Made by a program: the position numbers and the translations under genes. The notes under the pieces are model-generated. The model was not told the DNA's origin and made no database searches. It was given only the letters and a program-made list of their open reading frames with translations. A stretch of DNA of 14,337 nt from WLJO01 sp046597895 (lineage in GTDB: Bacteria; Actinomycetota; Acidimicrobiia; Acidimicrobiales; Ilumatobacteraceae). Below are positions 1 to 8,750 of the stretch, piece by piece; within the stretch, counting starts at the first letter, position 1, and each line of letters begins with the position of its first letter. Where the stretch lies: contig JBKJJS010000329.1 in assembly GCA_046597895.1 (NCBI GenBank), positions 1 to 14,337 of the forward strand, written 5' to 3'.

Positions 1-71
1 GCCAGCAGGCTCGCTACGTCGTCGGCCAGAGCCTCGCTATCGACGGTGGGGTCGGCAACACCACGTTCTGA
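1..71 (+). CDS. 3' end of a short-chain dehydrogenase/reductase (partial)
   Basis: The window opens inside a gene read from base 3. Its last 22 residues end in YVVGQSLAIDGGVGNTTF and a TGA at 69-71. The GQSLAIDGG pattern is the usual last strand of classical SDR enzymes (the 'G..l.vDGG' end), which are NAD(P)-dependent Rossmann-fold oxidoreductases. The catalytic and cofactor parts lie outside the window, so the substrate cannot be judged. The BVMO gene follows 89 bases later on the same strand, so the two could be functionally linked. Confidence 0.75.
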   Translation, partial: QQARYVVGQSLAIDGGVGNTTF

Positions 72-75
72 GGAC

Positions 76-101
76 GCGGGAACCGAGACGATTGGTCCCG
101 C
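76..101 (+). terminator. Possible weak hairpin after the SDR gene
   Basis: GCGGG (76-80) pairs with CCCGC (97-101) and ACC (82-84) with GGT (94-96), with one bulged A and a 9-base loop, starting 4 bases after the SDR stop. Only a short T-containing stretch follows, so this is a weak terminator candidate. Confidence 0.25.
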
Positions 102-125
102 TCCAATTTCGGAGTTCAGACTCGT

Positions 126-150
126 CTTGCTCGGGCCGCCGGGGAGCAAG
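126..150 (+). promoter_or_regulatory. Inverted repeat next to the BVMO ribosome-binding site
   Basis: CTTGCTC (126-132) and GAGCAAG (144-150) are perfect 7-base arms around an 11-base G/C loop. The right arm directly abuts the purine-rich ribosome-binding stretch (about 150-156) ahead of the ATG at 161. It could be an operator or an RNA hairpin affecting translation. There is no support beyond the symmetry. Confidence 0.25.
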
Positions 151-160
151 GGAGAGTGCA

Positions 161-1663
161 ATGCGTCAGACGGGAACCCTCACCGAAACGGCCCCCACGA
201 AGACCGAGCACTTCGACGTGTTGATCGTCGGGGCCGGCATTTCGGGCGTCGGGGCGGCGTACCACCTCACCACGCAGAGCCCCGACCAGAGCTTCGTCGT
301 GCTCGAGGCATGCGAGAGCTTCGGGGGCACGTGGTTCACGCACCGCTTCCCTGGCATACGCTCGGACAGCGACCTCTACACGTTCGGCTACCGGTTCAAG
401 CCGTGGACCGGCCCGCCGATTGCCACGGCCGAGGAAATCCGCAACTACATGGGCGAGGTCATCGACGAGAACGGCCTCGCCGCCCACATCCGATAGCGGC
501 ACCGCATCTCCACCGCGACGTGGTCATCCGAGACGAATCAGTGGACGATCGTCGCGACCCGCGGCGACACGGGCGAGCAGGTGAGCTTCACGGCGAACTT
601 CCTCTGGATGTGTCAGGGGTACTACCGCCACTCCGAGGGCTACACCCCGGACTGGCCGGGGATGGATCGCTACGCCGGCCGGATCGTTCATACGGAGAAC
701 TGGCCGGATGATCTGGACTACGCCGGGAAGAACGTCATCATCATCGGTTCCGGCGCCACCACGGCCACCGTGGTGCCGGCGATCGCCGGCGTCTGCGCCC
801 ACGTCACGGTGTTGCAGCGCTCCCCGACCTACTTCTATACAGGGCGGAACTCCAACGAGATGGCTGACACGTTGCGCCAGTTGGAGATCAATGAGGAGTG
901 GATCCATGAGATCGTGCGCCGGCAGATCCTGCACGAGCAGGAAGCGATCACCCGGCTCTCCTTCGATGAGCCCGAGTTCCTGAGGAACCAGTTGATCGAG
1001 GACGTCCGCGCCCACCTCCCGCCCGGGTACGACGTGGAGACCCACTTCACTCCGACCTACCGGCCGTGGCGTCAGCGCCTCGCCGTCGTACCCGACGGCG
1101 ATCTGTTCGCTGGGATCAGCGCCGGCCAGGCGTCGATGGTCACCGATGAGATCGAGACGTTCACCGAGAAGGGCATCCTGTTGAAGTCCGGGCGGGAACT
1201 CGAAGCAGACATCATCATCACGGCCACCGGCTTCAACCTCAGCGTGCTCGGCGACATTGAGTTCACGATCGACGGCACGCCGCTCGTGTTCTCCGACACG
1301 GTCACCTATCGCGGGATGATGTTCACCGGGGTCCCCAACATGCTGTGGGTCTTCGGGTACTTCCGGGCGAGTTGGACGCTGCGCGCCGACCTGATCAGCG
1401 ACTTCGTCTGCCGCCTCCTCCATCACATGAAGGAGCTCGGCGCGTCGCGGGTCACGCCCGCCTTGCGGCCCGAGGACGCCGACATGTCCATCCTGTCGTG
1501 GATCGACTCCGAGAACTTCAACCCGAGCTACCTCATGCGCAGCATCCACCTGCTGCCCAAGCGAGGCGACAAGCCAGAGTGGCAGCACACGCAGGACTAC
1601 TGGACCGAGAAGGATGCGCTGCCGGCCGCCAGCCTCGACGACGGTTGCCTCGTGTACGACTGA
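161..1663 (+). pseudogene. Type I Baeyer-Villiger/flavin monooxygenase interrupted by an in-frame TAG
   Basis: The frame is open over 500 codons, a normal BVMO length, except for TAG at 494-496 (codon 112). The start at 161 follows a GGGAGAG ribosome-binding stretch. Visible motifs, counting the stop as a residue, are: FAD-binding GAGISG (24-29); GGTW; the BVMO fingerprint YAGRIVHTENWP (171-182, consensus FxGxxxHxxxWP); a second NADPH-type Rossmann motif GSGATT (196-201); and an ATGF motif near the C-terminus. This family uses NADPH and O2 to insert oxygen into ketones. The sequence around the stop reads HIR-stop-RHRI, so a TAC (Tyr) to TAG change is the simplest origin. Nothing else in the gene is damaged. 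It is either a very recent pseudogene or a base-call error. Coding resumes in the same frame, so this is not a frameshift. Confidence 0.88.
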
Positions 1664-1672
1664 GCGGCTGAG

Positions 1673-2001
1673 TCACTGACCCGGAGCGAGCGCCTCGATG
1701 AGGTCCTGGCCGCCGGCCAGGATTACGTCGCTCACCCCTGCATCGAGGAACGCCTGCATGCGGGCCCGGACGGTGTCGAGGTCGCCCCAGTTCATGTAGG
1801 TGTCCACAAGTCGGTCGCTGCCGGTGCCGCTCCAGTCGGCCTCTGTGAACCCGCTCCTCGCCCACACGCGCTGGTAGGGCCGAAGATGTCGGTGATCCAC
1901 ATCGAGTCGTAGCCGAGGGCCTCGAGGCGCTGGGCGTGGGCGATGAGCTGCGGAGGGCTCATGAAGTCGGCGGCGGTCATCACGCCTGATACGAGTGACA
2001 T
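1673..2001 (-). pseudogene. Luciferase-like (F420-type) oxidoreductase with internal deletion
   Basis: The start at 2001 has a good GAGGAG ribosome-binding site. The first ~43 residues (LEALGYDSMWITDIFG near their end) look like the N-terminus of a luciferase-like monooxygenase family protein. Near 1870-1885 the reading jumps to another frame, which gives a typical C-terminus of the same family (PYQRVWARSGFTEADWSG, then a WGD...AGVSDVILA end) and stops at 1673. The pieces total about 110 residues against roughly 280-320 for the family, so some 180-200 central residues are missing and the frame is broken. It lies 41 bases after the ABM gene, probably as its operon partner, and ends 9 bases from the convergent BVMO stop. 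Confidence 0.8.
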
Positions 2002-2042
2002 CTCGGGTTCTCCTCGGTTGTGCGTCGGTGGGCGCGGCCGGC

Positions 2043-2391
2043 TCAGAAGAAGTCGGCGCGGGGCGAAAGGGTCTCGTCGTATACCGGGCTGGTGAGATCG
2101 ACGCGGTACTTCTTGAAGTCGCCCTTCACGAAGTCGTACTTCGTGAAGTGCTGGCCCATGTTCTTGTAGTTCTCGTGCTTGAAGTGGGCGGCCAGCGACG
2201 CCTCGTCGGCCCAGAGCTCCCACACCACCATCCGCGTCTCGACCACCGGATCGGGGGCGAAGTAGTAGGCGAGGCAACCAGGCTCGCTGGTGCGGGCCGG
2301 CTCCTGGTACTGGGCGCTGGTGGCCGTAGCCGCCGCGTCCCTCCTTGGTGGCGAATTCGGCGGTGCCGGCAAGGACGATCATCTGGCTCAT
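2043..2391 (-). pseudogene. Small ABM/Dabb-like monooxygenase, +1 frameshift near its start
   Basis: The protein begins MSQMIVLAGTAEFATKE from the ATG at 2391 and continues in a second frame as RDAAATATSAQYQEPARTS, then a segment with GCLAYYFAPDP and VVWELWADEASLAAHF. This is the pattern of the antibiotic-biosynthesis-monooxygenase (ABM, dimeric ferredoxin-like) fold: a central E-P-G-C, a 'W..W.d...l..H' strand-helix, and about 115 residues. Removing one base at the CCC run 2339-2341 (GGG on the coding strand) restores 115 residues. The restored length argues for a one-base insertion, either real or a homopolymer sequencing error. The start sits 6 bases after a TAGGTT -10 box, suggesting a leaderless mRNA. 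Its role is probably an accessory oxygenase or isomerase of the cluster; the substrate is unknown. Confidence 0.78.
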
Positions 2392-2397
2392 GGTGGG

Positions 2398-2427
2398 AAC
2401 CTAACATCGATTCGACATCAATGTCGA
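2398..2427 (-). promoter_or_regulatory. Promoter for the ABM/luciferase-like pair
   Basis: On the minus strand a TCGACA -35-like box (2427-2422) is followed after 18 bases by TAGGTT (2403-2398). Six bases later comes the ATG at 2391, so transcription would begin at about the start codon. The -35 box lies inside the right arm of the palindrome. Confidence 0.5.
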
Positions 2428-2430
2428 ATC
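2409..2430. promoter_or_regulatory. 22-bp palindromic operator between divergent genes
   Basis: GATTCGACAT (2409-2418) and ATGTCGAATC (2421-2430) are perfect 10-base arms around CA. The size and central symmetry are typical of TetR-family operators. A TetR gene is the second gene of the plus-strand operon that starts 20 bases away, so it is the obvious candidate ligand-controlled repressor. Both promoter -35 boxes lie in the arms, so occupancy should block both directions. The sites are seen directly; the binding partner is inferred. Confidence 0.72.
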
Positions 2431-2442
2431 CTCTGGTACCGT
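2412..2442 (+). promoter_or_regulatory. Promoter for the F420 oxidoreductase-TetR-ACAD operon
   Basis: TCGACA (2412-2417) in the left palindrome arm is followed after 19 bases by TACCGT (2437-2442), then 7 bases to a GTG at 2450. This mirrors the promoter on the other strand and favours GTG 2450 as a leaderless start. Confidence 0.45.
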
Positions 2443-2449
2443 GCCGTTC

Positions 2450-3319
2450 GTGAGCACAAGTGGTGAGTTGTCTGTGGGAGTCCATCTGCCGCAGGCCGGT
2501 CCGGCGGCATCGGGTGAAGCAATGCGCAGGGCTGCCGTGCTGGCCGAGGACCTGGGCTTTGCGGATGTGTGGTTGAGCGATCACCTCGTAGTGCCGAGCG
2601 GAGCGGTGTATCCGCCCTCGGCGTACGTGTTCGAGCCGCTGGTGGCGATGGCGTGGGTGGCGGCCGCCACCAATCGGGTGGGCCTCGGCACGAGCGTGCT
2701 CGTCATGCCGATGCGCAACCCGCTGGTGGTGGCCAAGATGGTGGCGTCCATCGACCAGATGAGCGGCGGCCGGGTGATCCTGGGCGCCGCCGCCGGCTGG
2801 CTCGAAGCGGAGTTCGACGCGCTGGGCGTGCCGTTCGCCGAGCGGGGGGCACGGACGGACGAAGCCATAGAGATGTGCCGGAGGATGTGGACCGACGATC
2901 ACATCACCGCCGAGTTCCCTGTGCACGGCTCGCGGTTCGCATCGATTCGGGCCAAACCCCAACCGGTGGGTCACGTGCCGATCTGGATCGGCGGCCACGC
3001 TGAGATCGCGCTGGCCCGTGCGGTGCGGGTGGGTGACGGCTGGCACGGCGGCTTCCTCACGCCGGACCAGACCGCCCCACGCGTGCGTCGTCTGCGAGCC
3101 GATCGTCCTGAGCCCGAGTTCGCCATCTCGATGCGGACCCGCTGGGACCCGCTGGAGGACGACCCGGACATGATCCTCGCCGAGATCGACCACTACCGCG
3201 AGGTGGGTGTCACTCATCTGGTGCCCGAGCCGCGCCAGCGGACGCTCGATTGTTACCTGCGCTCGATCGAGGCTCTCGCCGAGATCTTCGTCCGCGCCGG
3301 CGTCGCCATGGTCCGCTGA
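2450..3319 (+). CDS. F420-dependent luciferase-like oxidoreductase (TIGR03619-like)
   Basis: A protein of 289 residues, complete for the family. It opens LSVGVHLPQAGPAAS, followed by AEDLGFADVWLSDHLVVP, TNRVGLGTSVLVMPMRNP and SGGRVILGAAAGW, and a later PIWIGGHAEIALARAV. These are the strand and cofactor-loop signatures of the TIM-barrel luciferase-like family, whose actinobacterial members mostly use coenzyme F420. The substrate is not readable from sequence. GTG 2450 is chosen because it lies 7 bases after a TACCGT -10 box. GTG 2441, three codons upstream, is in frame but would overlap that box, and neither has a ribosome-binding site. The stop overlaps the TetR start by one base (TGATG), so translation is coupled. 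Likely role: a redox step in the catabolic pathway controlled by the adjacent TetR. Confidence 0.88.
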   Translation: MSTSGELSVGVHLPQAGPAASGEAMRRAAVLAEDLGFADVWLSDHLVVPSGAVYPPSAYVFEPLVAMAWVAAATNRVGLGTSVLVMPMRNPLVVAKMVASIDQMSGGRVILGAAAGWLEAEFDALGVPFAERGARTDEAIEMCRRMWTDDHITAEFPVHGSRFASIRAKPQPVGHVPIWIGGHAEIALARAVRVGDGWHGGFLTPDQTAPRVRRLRADRPEPEFAISMRTRWDPLEDDPDMILAEIDHYREVGVTHLVPEPRQRTLDCYLRSIEALAEIFVRAGVAMVR

Positions 3320-4038
3320 TGCCGAGCCCACCCGCCCCCGGCCGCCCCGACGGCGAGGGGACGACCCGCGGAGGCTGGGTCCCCACGGGTACCGGCGCCG
3401 ATCGCCGCGCTGCCGTCGTCGCCTCACCCGGCGCCAAGGCGACCCGAACGCGTCGACGCCTGCTCGACGCCGCTCGCGTCGTGTTCGCCCGCCACGGGTA
3501 CCTCGACACCACCGTCGATCACATCGTGGCCGAGGCCGGTTTGGCGCGCGGCAGCCTTTATACCTACTTCGAATCGAAGGTCGACCTCTTCCGGCACCTG
3601 GCGGCGATCATCGACGAACAGGTCGAGCACGATGTCGTCTCCTTCCCCCGCCGTGGCACCAGCGATCCCATCGTCAACCTCGAGATCTCCAACCGCAACT
3701 ACCTCGCGGTCGTGCAGGCCAACGCCGACCTCTACCGCCTCGTCGACCAGGTGGCGGCGTACGACGATGAGGTCCGCAAGGCCCGGCTGCGCTCCCGCCA
3801 ACGCCACGTGGCACGCGTCGCCTCCACCATCCGGCGCTGGCAGGCTCGGGGCTTGGCCGATCCTGACGTCGATGCCGGCACGACGGCCGCGGCGTTGGTG
3901 TCGATGTTGTCCGGCTCGGCGCAATGGCTGTACGTCGGTGGCGACAGCGCCGACGAGGACCAGGCCGTCGCCACACTGACCACGATCTGGATCAAGGCCT
4001 GCGGACTGGACATCTCCCGCGAGGGGCCAGCGTCATGA
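3319..4038 (+). CDS. TetR-family transcriptional regulator
   Basis: A protein of 239 residues starting at the ATG that overlaps the preceding stop. After a ~40-residue Pro/Gly/Arg-rich leader comes the TetR DNA-binding domain: TRRRLLDAARVVFARHGYL, then the helix-turn-helix TVDHIVAEAGLARGSLYTYF (about residues 65-84) and ESKVDLF. The rest is a helical ligand/dimer domain with no recognisable ligand motif. The gene sits between an F420 oxidoreductase and an acyl-CoA dehydrogenase with 1- and 4-base overlaps, so it is made with the enzymes it probably regulates. The likely operator is the palindrome at 2409-2430. In this context TetR ligands are often acyl-CoA esters or pathway intermediates, which is inference here. 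The true start could be further downstream, since the leader is not conserved-looking. Confidence 0.9.
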   Translation: MPSPPAPGRPDGEGTTRGGWVPTGTGADRRAAVVASPGAKATRTRRRLLDAARVVFARHGYLDTTVDHIVAEAGLARGSLYTYFESKVDLFRHLAAIIDEQVEHDVVSFPRRGTSDPIVNLEISNRNYLAVVQANADLYRLVDQVAAYDDEVRKARLRSRQRHVARVASTIRRWQARGLADPDVDAGTTAAALVSMLSGSAQWLYVGGDSADEDQAVATLTTIWIKACGLDISREGPAS

Positions 4039-5262
4039 CGAGGCTCACGGATACTGATCTGATGGCGGACGTGCGGTCGTGGCTCGCGGGAGCCTGGGAC
4101 CCCGCCCTCGGCCTGGTGGAGTGGCGGAAGCGCCTCGTGTCCTCGGGCTGGGCCGTACCCTCGTGGCCCAAACGGTGGCACGGTCGGGGTCTGCCGGCGT
4201 GGGCCGACAAGGTGGTGGCGGAGGAACTCCGGACCGCCGGAGTCGTCGGCCCGCCCCTCGGCGGTGGGATGTCACTGGCCGCGCCGACCTTGCTCGAGCA
4301 CGCCCGCGACGCGTTGAAGGAGCAACTCCTGCGGCCCACGCTCACCGGGGAGCTTCGGTGGTGCCAACTGTTCAGTGAGCCGGGGGCCGGCTCGGATCTC
4401 GCTGGGCTCAGCGCGACAGCCGTTCGGGACGGCGACGAGTGGGTGGTCAACGGTCAGAAGGTCTGGACCACCAGCGCCCACCATGCCGACGTCGCGATGC
4501 TCGTGGCCCGCACGGACCGGGATGCCCCGAAGCACCAGGGCATCTCGTACTTCGTTCTGCCCATGCGCCAGCCCGGTGTCGAGGTCCGACCCATCGAGCA
4601 GATGAACCGTCACGCCTCGTTCAACGAGGTGTTCCTCACCGATGCCCGCATTCCGGTCGGCCACCTCGTCGGTGGGTTGGGTGACGGATGGCGCATCGCT
4701 CGTACAACCCTGGCGCACGAGCGCACGTTCGCCACGCTCAGGCCCCCTCGCTACGCCGCCGCAGCGGGGCCACGAGGCCGAGGCGGCCGAGTACTTCACA
4801 ACGTACGTCTGGTATCCGCAGCGGGCCGGCCGGTCCGATCTCGTCGTCGAGCGGGCCAGGGCACGAGGCGTGGGCGCCGCTCCGGTTGTGCGCCAGGAGA
4901 TCACCCGGCTGCTGTCGTTCGTGCGGGCCAACGAGTGGACGGCCGCCAGGGCGAAGGCCGCCCCATCGCTCGGACGCGCTCCGGGGCCGGAAGGCTCACT
5001 CGGCAAGCTGGCGGTATCCGAGGTGGCTCGTCGTGCCGCTCGCGTCCACACGCTGATCGCTGGCGCTTCGGGCATGCTCTCCGTCGGCCCCGATCCCTCC
5101 GACGCGATCATCGCCGAGGTGCTCGTGTCCACGCCCGCTCAGTCGATCGCCGGCGGCACCGATGAGATCCAACGCAACATCATCGGCGAGAAGACGCTCG
5201 GTCTCCCGCGAGAACCGGCCACCGATACGGACGGGTTGTGGCGCGACAGCGCCCGTGGCTGA
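4035..5262 (+). pseudogene. Acyl-CoA dehydrogenase, +1 frameshift in the middle
   Basis: It starts at the ATG overlapping the TetR stop by 4 bases (ATGA). The first frame gives a normal ACAD with CQLFSEPGAGSDLAGL (about 111-126), WVVNGQKVWTTSAH and HERTFATLRPPRY. It then leaves frame around 4743-4770. Coding continues in the +1 frame with EYFTTYVWYPQRAGRSD, RANEWTAARAKAA, GPEGSLGKLAVSEVARRAAR and the family end QSIAGGTDEIQRNIIGEKT, LGLPREPATDTDG. Removing one base gives 408 residues, a normal length. Candidate sites are the C5 run at 4743-4747 or the GCCGCCGC stretch after it. The enzyme would oxidise an acyl-CoA at the alpha-beta bond with FAD. The substrate could be a branched or sterol side-chain acyl-CoA, but that is not shown. 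As written, it yields a chimeric tail. A sequencing error is quite possible. Confidence 0.88.
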
Positions 5263-5327
5263 CGATGTCCGTGGGCTCGGCGTCGCCCACCCTCGGAGGG
5301 CGCGTGCGGGCGGTAGTTCGACGGCGA

Positions 5328-5465
5328 CGCCAAGGTGAGATCGCCGATCTCGTCGAGAGTGCAGCCAAGTTGGTTGGCCCGAGCAATGAAGGCCAACCGA
5401 TCCAGGGTTCCATCGTCATAGAGCCGGTAACTCGCCAGTGCTGTTGGCAGCGGTCTCAGCTCGTA
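5328..5465 (-). pseudogene. MerR-family regulator remnant
   Basis: One minus-strand frame reads YELRPLPTALASYRLYDDG then TLDRLAFIARANQLGCTLDE and IGDLTLA, 46 residues. This matches the stretch after the winged helix of MerR regulators ('YE..GLLP..R...GYRLYDD.tl.rL.fI..ak.lG.tLdEI.dL'). The N-terminal helix-turn-helix and everything after the 'EI.dL' helix are missing, and no start codon with a ribosome-binding site is present. A few residues around GLLP-AR appear lost. Its 5' edge overlaps the last codons of the permease gene ending at 5456. It is a dead fragment that marks a recombination scar between the ACAD and ABC operons. Confidence 0.72.
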
Positions 5466-6157
5466 AGACTGCGCGATTGCGCCCTTCGGAACATGTGGGC
5501 TGGACGGGCGGGGTCCCGATTGGCCCTGGTCAACACGACGATGGCGATCAGCGCGAGCCAACTCCAACGATGGTGGAGCGGGGAGCCAGGGACCAGCGAC
5601 GGAAAGACGCGGATGTTCCTGAAGGCCAGAGCGGACATGATCGCTGGGGCAAGCAGGACCACCAGCGCGGCGGGTGGGCCGCCTGACCCCCCGCCGCTGC
5701 GCTGGACCACGGCCGAGACGGCGAGACTGATCGACGAGAGCGCGATGAGTTCGAGCGCGATGTCGCGAAGAGGGAACTCCTCCCAGACGCTGGCGATCGC
5801 GACGGCGAGGGCGATCGCAGTCCACGTTGTGAGCACGATGGCCGCCGTCACGACGATGCGAATCGCCCGCCGGCGCGACAGCGGTAGTGGTGACGCCGCC
5901 AGGATCTCCGCCGCAGGGTCGTCGAGAACGAACCCGACACCGGCGGTCGACAGCACCAGCGCCAGCGCGTACATCGTCAGTGGATCCTCCCTGTGGCTGC
6001 AGAGTTGGGCGATGACTGCGCTGAGTGCCGCGAGTCCTCCGAACAGCGCCGGCACGGTGGTGATGGCGCGGATCTGCAGCGCGGCGGCGCGAGGCTCGCG
6101 TCGAACGGGAGCGGCCGAGGATGCGGCGGCGATGGGGCGTGCGCCGATCACCGACAT
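5456..6157 (-). CDS. ABC-2-like membrane permease subunit (last gene of sigma/ABC operon)
   Basis: A protein of 233 residues whose ATG at 6157 overlaps the end of the preceding gene by 10 bases, so it is translationally coupled; its own ribosome-binding site is weak. Six hydrophobic spans can be seen (starting near TTVPALFGGLAALSAV, LTMYALALVLSTAGVGFV, IVVTAAIVLTTWTAIALAV, IALELIALSSISLAVSAVV, PPAALVVLLAPAIMSALAF, WSWLALIAIVVL). Between spans 2 and 3 lies DDPAAEILAASP (79-90), the ABC-2-type cytoplasmic loop. The C-terminus is a short basic tail. It most likely forms the membrane channel with the permease encoded just upstream, driven by the ATPase of the operon. I do not recognise the substrate. 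Confidence 0.7.
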   Translation of the reverse strand: MSVIGARPIAAASSAAPVRREPRAAALQIRAITTVPALFGGLAALSAVIAQLCSHREDPLTMYALALVLSTAGVGFVLDDPAAEILAASPLPLSRRRAIRIVVTAAIVLTTWTAIALAVAIASVWEEFPLRDIALELIALSSISLAVSAVVQRSGGGSGGPPAALVVLLAPAIMSALAFRNIRVFPSLVPGSPLHHRWSWLALIAIVVLTRANRDPARPAHMFRRAQSRSLTS

Positions 6158-7871
6158 GTGCTCGTGCCAACTGGCAGCGAACCGGGCGGTCCCACTGTCG
6201 GGAGTCCGAGGGCCGCCAACAGGTCGCCGGTAGTGGTAGTCGGGTTGATCCACTGCGACCAGTCGGACCAGAGCACATCTCGAACCTGTCGGGGATCGAG
6301 GTTTACGACAGCCTGCGCCGCTGCGACATCTGGCGCCGACCAGAGCACGGGAGGGGTGCTGTCGACCCACCAGATGTGTCCATCGACCCATGAGGGTGGA
6401 ACCTCGGAACCTTCGTCGCGGGTATGAGTCCACGTGCCACTGACGAAGACCGACGCGTCGACTTCGGTGATGCCCTGAGCGGCGACCCAGAGCGCCACGA
6501 CACCTCGGGCCTGACCACCGACGGAGCACGGGACGTCGTTGGCGTCAGGGGCGAGCGGCAGGTCGGCTGACCATAAGCCGAGAGCGATCCGGTTGACAGC
6601 AACGGACTCGGAAACCTCGAGAGCAACTCCGTTCCACACTCCGCGATCGCTCGTCGCCGGGGCCGTGAAGGTGTCGACGTCGAGTCGCTTGAGGACGGCG
6701 GGGTCGAGTCGGTCCGGACGTGGCTCCCGCCATAACACGGTGAAGCCGGTCGCACGCTTCCCGGGGGCGACCGCGGCGAAGGACGCGGTGAGATCTCGTT
6801 CCCAGTTGTCGAGGATGTCGGCGTAGTCGTGATACGCGCACAGGGTGAGTCCATCCTCGGTTCGACACGTCGAGTGGGCGACTGGATCAGAAACGAGTGC
6901 GGCAATCCGGGCAGCATCGCTTGGGCTCATGGGGCGGGTCTGGATCACGCCAGCGACGACGGCAATGGTGGCGGCGGCGACCGCAAGGATGGCGACGCTG
7001 CGGTCGCGGCGACTGCGAGCGACCGCGGCGATCACCATGAGTACGCCGAGAGCGCCGAGGTATGCGGCGTGCCACCACGTGGGCCGAACGGCGAACAACG
7101 GGTCGTGCACCGGATAGCGAGGCCAGATCGAGAGTTGGCGGGTGAGACTCCAATGGGCGCCGCCGATACCACCGATGATGGTCGCGATCACGCCGAGCGC
7201 GACGAGGGAGGCCAGCGCGACCAGTGGATACGGCAGCCATCGAGCGAGTGCGACGCCAAGCGCGACGGCACACCCGACGAGTACGAAGCTGACGACGACA
7301 TCGCCGATGCTGCTGGCATCGATCGCACCGAAAGCATGGCTGCGGTACCGACCGGCGGCCGCCAGTGCACACACGAAGAGCACCTGAATCGCGAAGGCGG
7401 CCCACACTGAGCCGACGTGCCCGGCGACCCGGGTAGTGGGGTTGGCCGGAAGGGATTCGAAGAGTTCTTCGGCGCCGTCGCGGCGGCTGCGGAGCACCGC
7501 CCCGTTGACGGCGGCGAGGGTGAGGCCGGCGAACGGGAGCGTGAACACCGGGATCAACGCCAGACCGAACCGCCACGAGTCCGTGGAGCCCGCGTTGTCC
7601 GACGCCCAGATGATGCCGAAGAGGACCACGATCGCGATCGAGAGGAAGACACCAACGATGAAGGTCTCATTGCGGAGCAACTGGCGTCCCTCGATCCGAG
7701 CGAGTTGCACTGCGGCGCCACCTTGGGTTCCGGTCGGGACCGCGCCGGCATGGGCCGCCACGTTCGCCGACGTGTTCGGTTGCCATCGGTCAGGCGTCTT
7801 CGTTCTGTTGCCGCCGCGGTGGGTGAACGCGTAGGCGAGTCCGAAGACGGCGGCCATGGCGACGATGATGA

Positions 7872-7875
<4 letters not shown>
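6148..7875 (-). CDS. Large ABC permease with external C-terminal domain
   Basis: A protein of 575 residues whose ATG overlaps the ATPase stop by 4 bases (ATGA). It has one short N-terminal hydrophobic span, a ~50-residue linker, then about seven further spans up to residue ~312 (such as FIVGVFLSIAIVVLFGIIW and FGLALIPVFTLPFAGLTLA). The loop RRDGAEELFESLPANPTTR matches the ABC-2 'GTlelLl..P.s' loop. Residues ~313-575 form a hydrophilic, Trp-rich domain with no transmembrane span, presumably outside the cell. It carries a close cysteine pair (C337, C346) around LTLCAYHDYADILDNWERD. I know similar 'CxYP..W' domains only as uncharacterised parts of actinobacterial ABC operons. No HEXXH protease motif is seen. 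A role in binding the exported or sensed molecule is inference. Confidence 0.72.
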
Positions 7876-8747
<872 letters not shown>

Positions 8748-8750
8748 TGC

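Noticed and set aside
494..496. Recoding of TAG (pyrrolysine or suppressor)
   Set aside because: No pyl genes, suppressor tRNA or recoding signal is seen; TAG is used as a normal stop by the Rieske and antitoxin genes here.
524..1588. Long minus-strand open frame opposite the BVMO
   Set aside because: It is antisense to a gene with clear BVMO motifs, has low-complexity Arg/Asp/Val composition and no domain; a shadow of high-GC coding.
2126..3427. 433-codon minus-strand open frame
   Set aside because: It runs antisense across the F420 oxidoreductase and crosses the operator; it is His/Arg-rich with no recognisable domain.
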